From positions 1-64,000 of the forward strand of contig JAFKGQ010000015.1 of the NCBI GenBank assembly GCA_017307755.1: 64,000 nt of DNA, in the 5' to 3' direction. The DNA comes from Chitinophagaceae bacterium. GTDB lineage: Bacteria; Bacteroidota; Bacteroidia; Chitinophagales; Chitinophagaceae. Each line of letters opens with the position of its first letter. Positions within the stretch are counted from its first letter, which is position 1. The position numbers and the translations under genes are program-made. The notes under the pieces were generated by a model. It was not told where the DNA came from, ran no database searches, and saw only the letters and a list, made by a program, of their open reading frames with translations. Below are positions 62,738 through 64,000 of this stretch, one piece after another.

Positions 62738-64000
62738 ATGATACGCAATTATTTTCTGACAGCCTGGAGGAACCTGAGATTACACAGGCTGAACGCTATA
62801 ATCAATATAGCGGGATTGACCGTGGCTTTTACCGTCTGTATCCTGTTGTTTCTGATGGTGCATTTTGAATTTTCCTTTGACAAATTCCTAAAGAACAACA
62901 ATAGTCTCTATATGGCTTACAATCTTGGTCATGCTCCTGACGGGGATGACAAAGGAGAGGCGTTTGGCTATCCGGCTGCCCCCACCTTTAAGAAAGAGGT
63001 GCCTGGTATCCTCAGGACGACAAGCTATATGTATGGAGGGAGAGGAATCCGTTATAAGGACAAGGAGGTGGGCAAGGACATCCAGCTTGTGAGCCCTGAT
63101 TTCTTTGACATGTTTGGTTTCCCGGTCATGTCGGGTACCAGGTCAAATCCTTTGTCGGATGTTGGGAATGTAGTGCTTAGCCAGTCGGCAGCTACTGCCG
63201 TATTTGGGAAGGAAGACCCGGTGGGTAAGACTGTGAAGGTAAAGGTTGGTAATAGATGGCAGGACCTGACTGTGACGGCGGTTGTACAGGATGCGCCCGA
63301 TAATTCCAGTATTCAGTTCAATATCCTTGCCCGTATAGAGCTGGCCGGCAATTATGTGGAAGATAAAAATGAATGGAACCATCAGAATCACCCTGTGTAT
63401 GTGCAGCTGGCGCCCAATGCGACCCCGCAACAGGTGGAAGCAGGATTGAGGGGTCTGGTGAAGAAATACCACCTGGCGGACGAAGATCATCTCAAGGCGA
63501 AAGGTTTCCGCAGGGATGTCTATGGGGATATGTATGCGATCAAGCTGGCGCCGTATAGTTCTCTTCATTTTGACGTGGCGCTCGGGAGAGGCCCCACTGT
63601 ATCGAAAAGTTATTTATATATCCTTGTTCTTATAGCAGTGGTAGTACTGGTGATTGCCTGTTTCAATTTTGTCAATCTCAATGTGGCGCGTGCCTTTACC
63701 CGTGCAAAGGAAGTTGGGGTCCGTAAGACCATTGGCGCCGGAAGGGGACAGATCTTTTTCCAGCTGTGGACGGAAAGCCTTTTATTATTTGCCGTTGCGC
63801 TTTTCATCGCCCTTGGGGCGGTTGTCCTGTTGCTGAAGCCCTTTAACCAACTGTTTGTGGAAAAGCTGACCATGCAGGCGCTGTCACAACCTGCGATCAT
63901 TGTGTATGTGATAGTGGGGATGCTCCTGGTGTCGTTTATGGCCGGGGGGTATCCCGCCTGGCTGGTGGCCCGGTTCAGAACCGTGGAAGTATTAAAGGGG
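62738..64000 (+). CDS. MacB/FtsX-like ABC transporter permease, N-terminal part
   Basis: The gene runs off the right edge; 421 codons are visible without a stop. The start MIRNYFLTAWRNLRLHRLNAIINIAGLTVAF gives the usual first helix. The periplasmic MacB-type domain follows, with SQSAATAVFGKEDPVGKTVKV and VTAVVQDAPDNSSIQFN. The first FtsX helix block contains NLNVARAFTRAKEVGVRKTIGAGRGQI. It is a third paralogue of the permeases at 1379-3763 and 25930-28314, though more divergent. Cargo and ATPase partner are unknown. Confidence 0.92.
   Translation, partial: MIRNYFLTAWRNLRLHRLNAIINIAGLTVAFTVCILLFLMVHFEFSFDKFLKNNNSLYMAYNLGHAPDGDDKGEAFGYPAAPTFKKEVPGILRTTSYMYGGRGIRYKDKEVGKDIQLVSPDFFDMFGFPVMSGTRSNPLSDVGNVVLSQSAATAVFGKEDPVGKTVKVKVGNRWQDLTVTAVVQDAPDNSSIQFNILARIELAGNYVEDKNEWNHQNHPVYVQLAPNATPQQVEAGLRGLVKKYHLADEDHLKAKGFRRDVYGDMYAIKLAPYSSLHFDVALGRGPTVSKSYLYILVLIAVVVLVIACFNFVNLNVARAFTRAKEVGVRKTIGAGRGQIFFQLWTESLLLFAVALFIALGAVVLLLKPFNQLFVEKLTMQALSQPAIIVYVIVGMLLVSFMAGGYPAWLVARFRTVEVLKG

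Noticed and set aside
1..64000. tRNA, rRNA, CRISPR, insertion sequence or prophage genes
   Set aside because: No cloverleaf-like tRNA, ribosomal RNA stretch, regularly spaced repeats, transposase or phage protein was recognised on either strand by reading.

Overview
The window looks like a chromosomal stretch of a Chitinophaga-type Bacteroidota. The reasons are the SusC/SusD pair with its hybrid two-component regulator, the MacB/FtsX-like permeases of about 800 residues, the LytS/LytTR systems, the propeller sensors, and promoter elements of the TTG-N19-TAnnTTTG type with little Shine-Dalgarno signal. No rRNA, tRNA, CRISPR array or insertion sequence was seen, and no gene-free gap exceeds about 210 bp.

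Region 1 (1-3763): the 3' end of an NRPS gene (adenylation tail, carrier domain, thioesterase with Cys in place of the nucleophilic Ser), then a convergent MacB-like permease.

Region 2 (3802-24562): a tightly packed 12-gene operon behind a consensus promoter. It encodes a UbiC/chorismate-lyase-like protein, an aryl-AMP ligase, a free acyl carrier protein, a GT1-fold protein lacking the usual catalytic residues, an NRPS (A-PCP-C), a methyltransferase, a HemN-like radical SAM enzyme, a second NRPS (C-A-PCP-C-A-PCP-E), a GT7-like glycosyltransferase, an aldo/keto reductase, an ABC exporter and a DXD glycosyltransferase. The simplest reading is a hydroxybenzoyl-primed, methylated and probably glycosylated short peptide with predicted Asp/Asn, Asn and a third D-configured residue, exported by the ABC protein. 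There is no thioesterase in the operon. I do not recognise the cluster as a described pathway, and it is the best candidate here for a new system.

Region 3 (24576-31315): a PepSY membrane protein, a second MacB-like permease, a one-domain asparaginase-like protein, a secreted Gfo/Idh/MocA oxidoreductase and an AAA/DUF4143 ATPase.

Region 4 (31468-47299): a polysaccharide utilization locus with a hybrid regulator, SusC, SusD, a GH30 glycanase, an FG-GAP/ASPIC lipoprotein and a GH35 beta-galactosidase. A galactan-type substrate is suggested. A 33-nt perfect palindrome lies inside the FG-GAP gene.

Region 5 (47248-56101): a YcaQ-like winged-helix protein, divergent from a row of envelope genes (OmpA-like, unknown, TPR-like, cytochrome c). 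Two overlapping LytS-type kinases (the first degenerate) and a LytTR regulator follow.

Region 6 (56079-64000): a propeller sensor with an eroded kinase domain, a serine hydrolase, a type I pullulanase and the 5' part of a third MacB-like permease running off the end.
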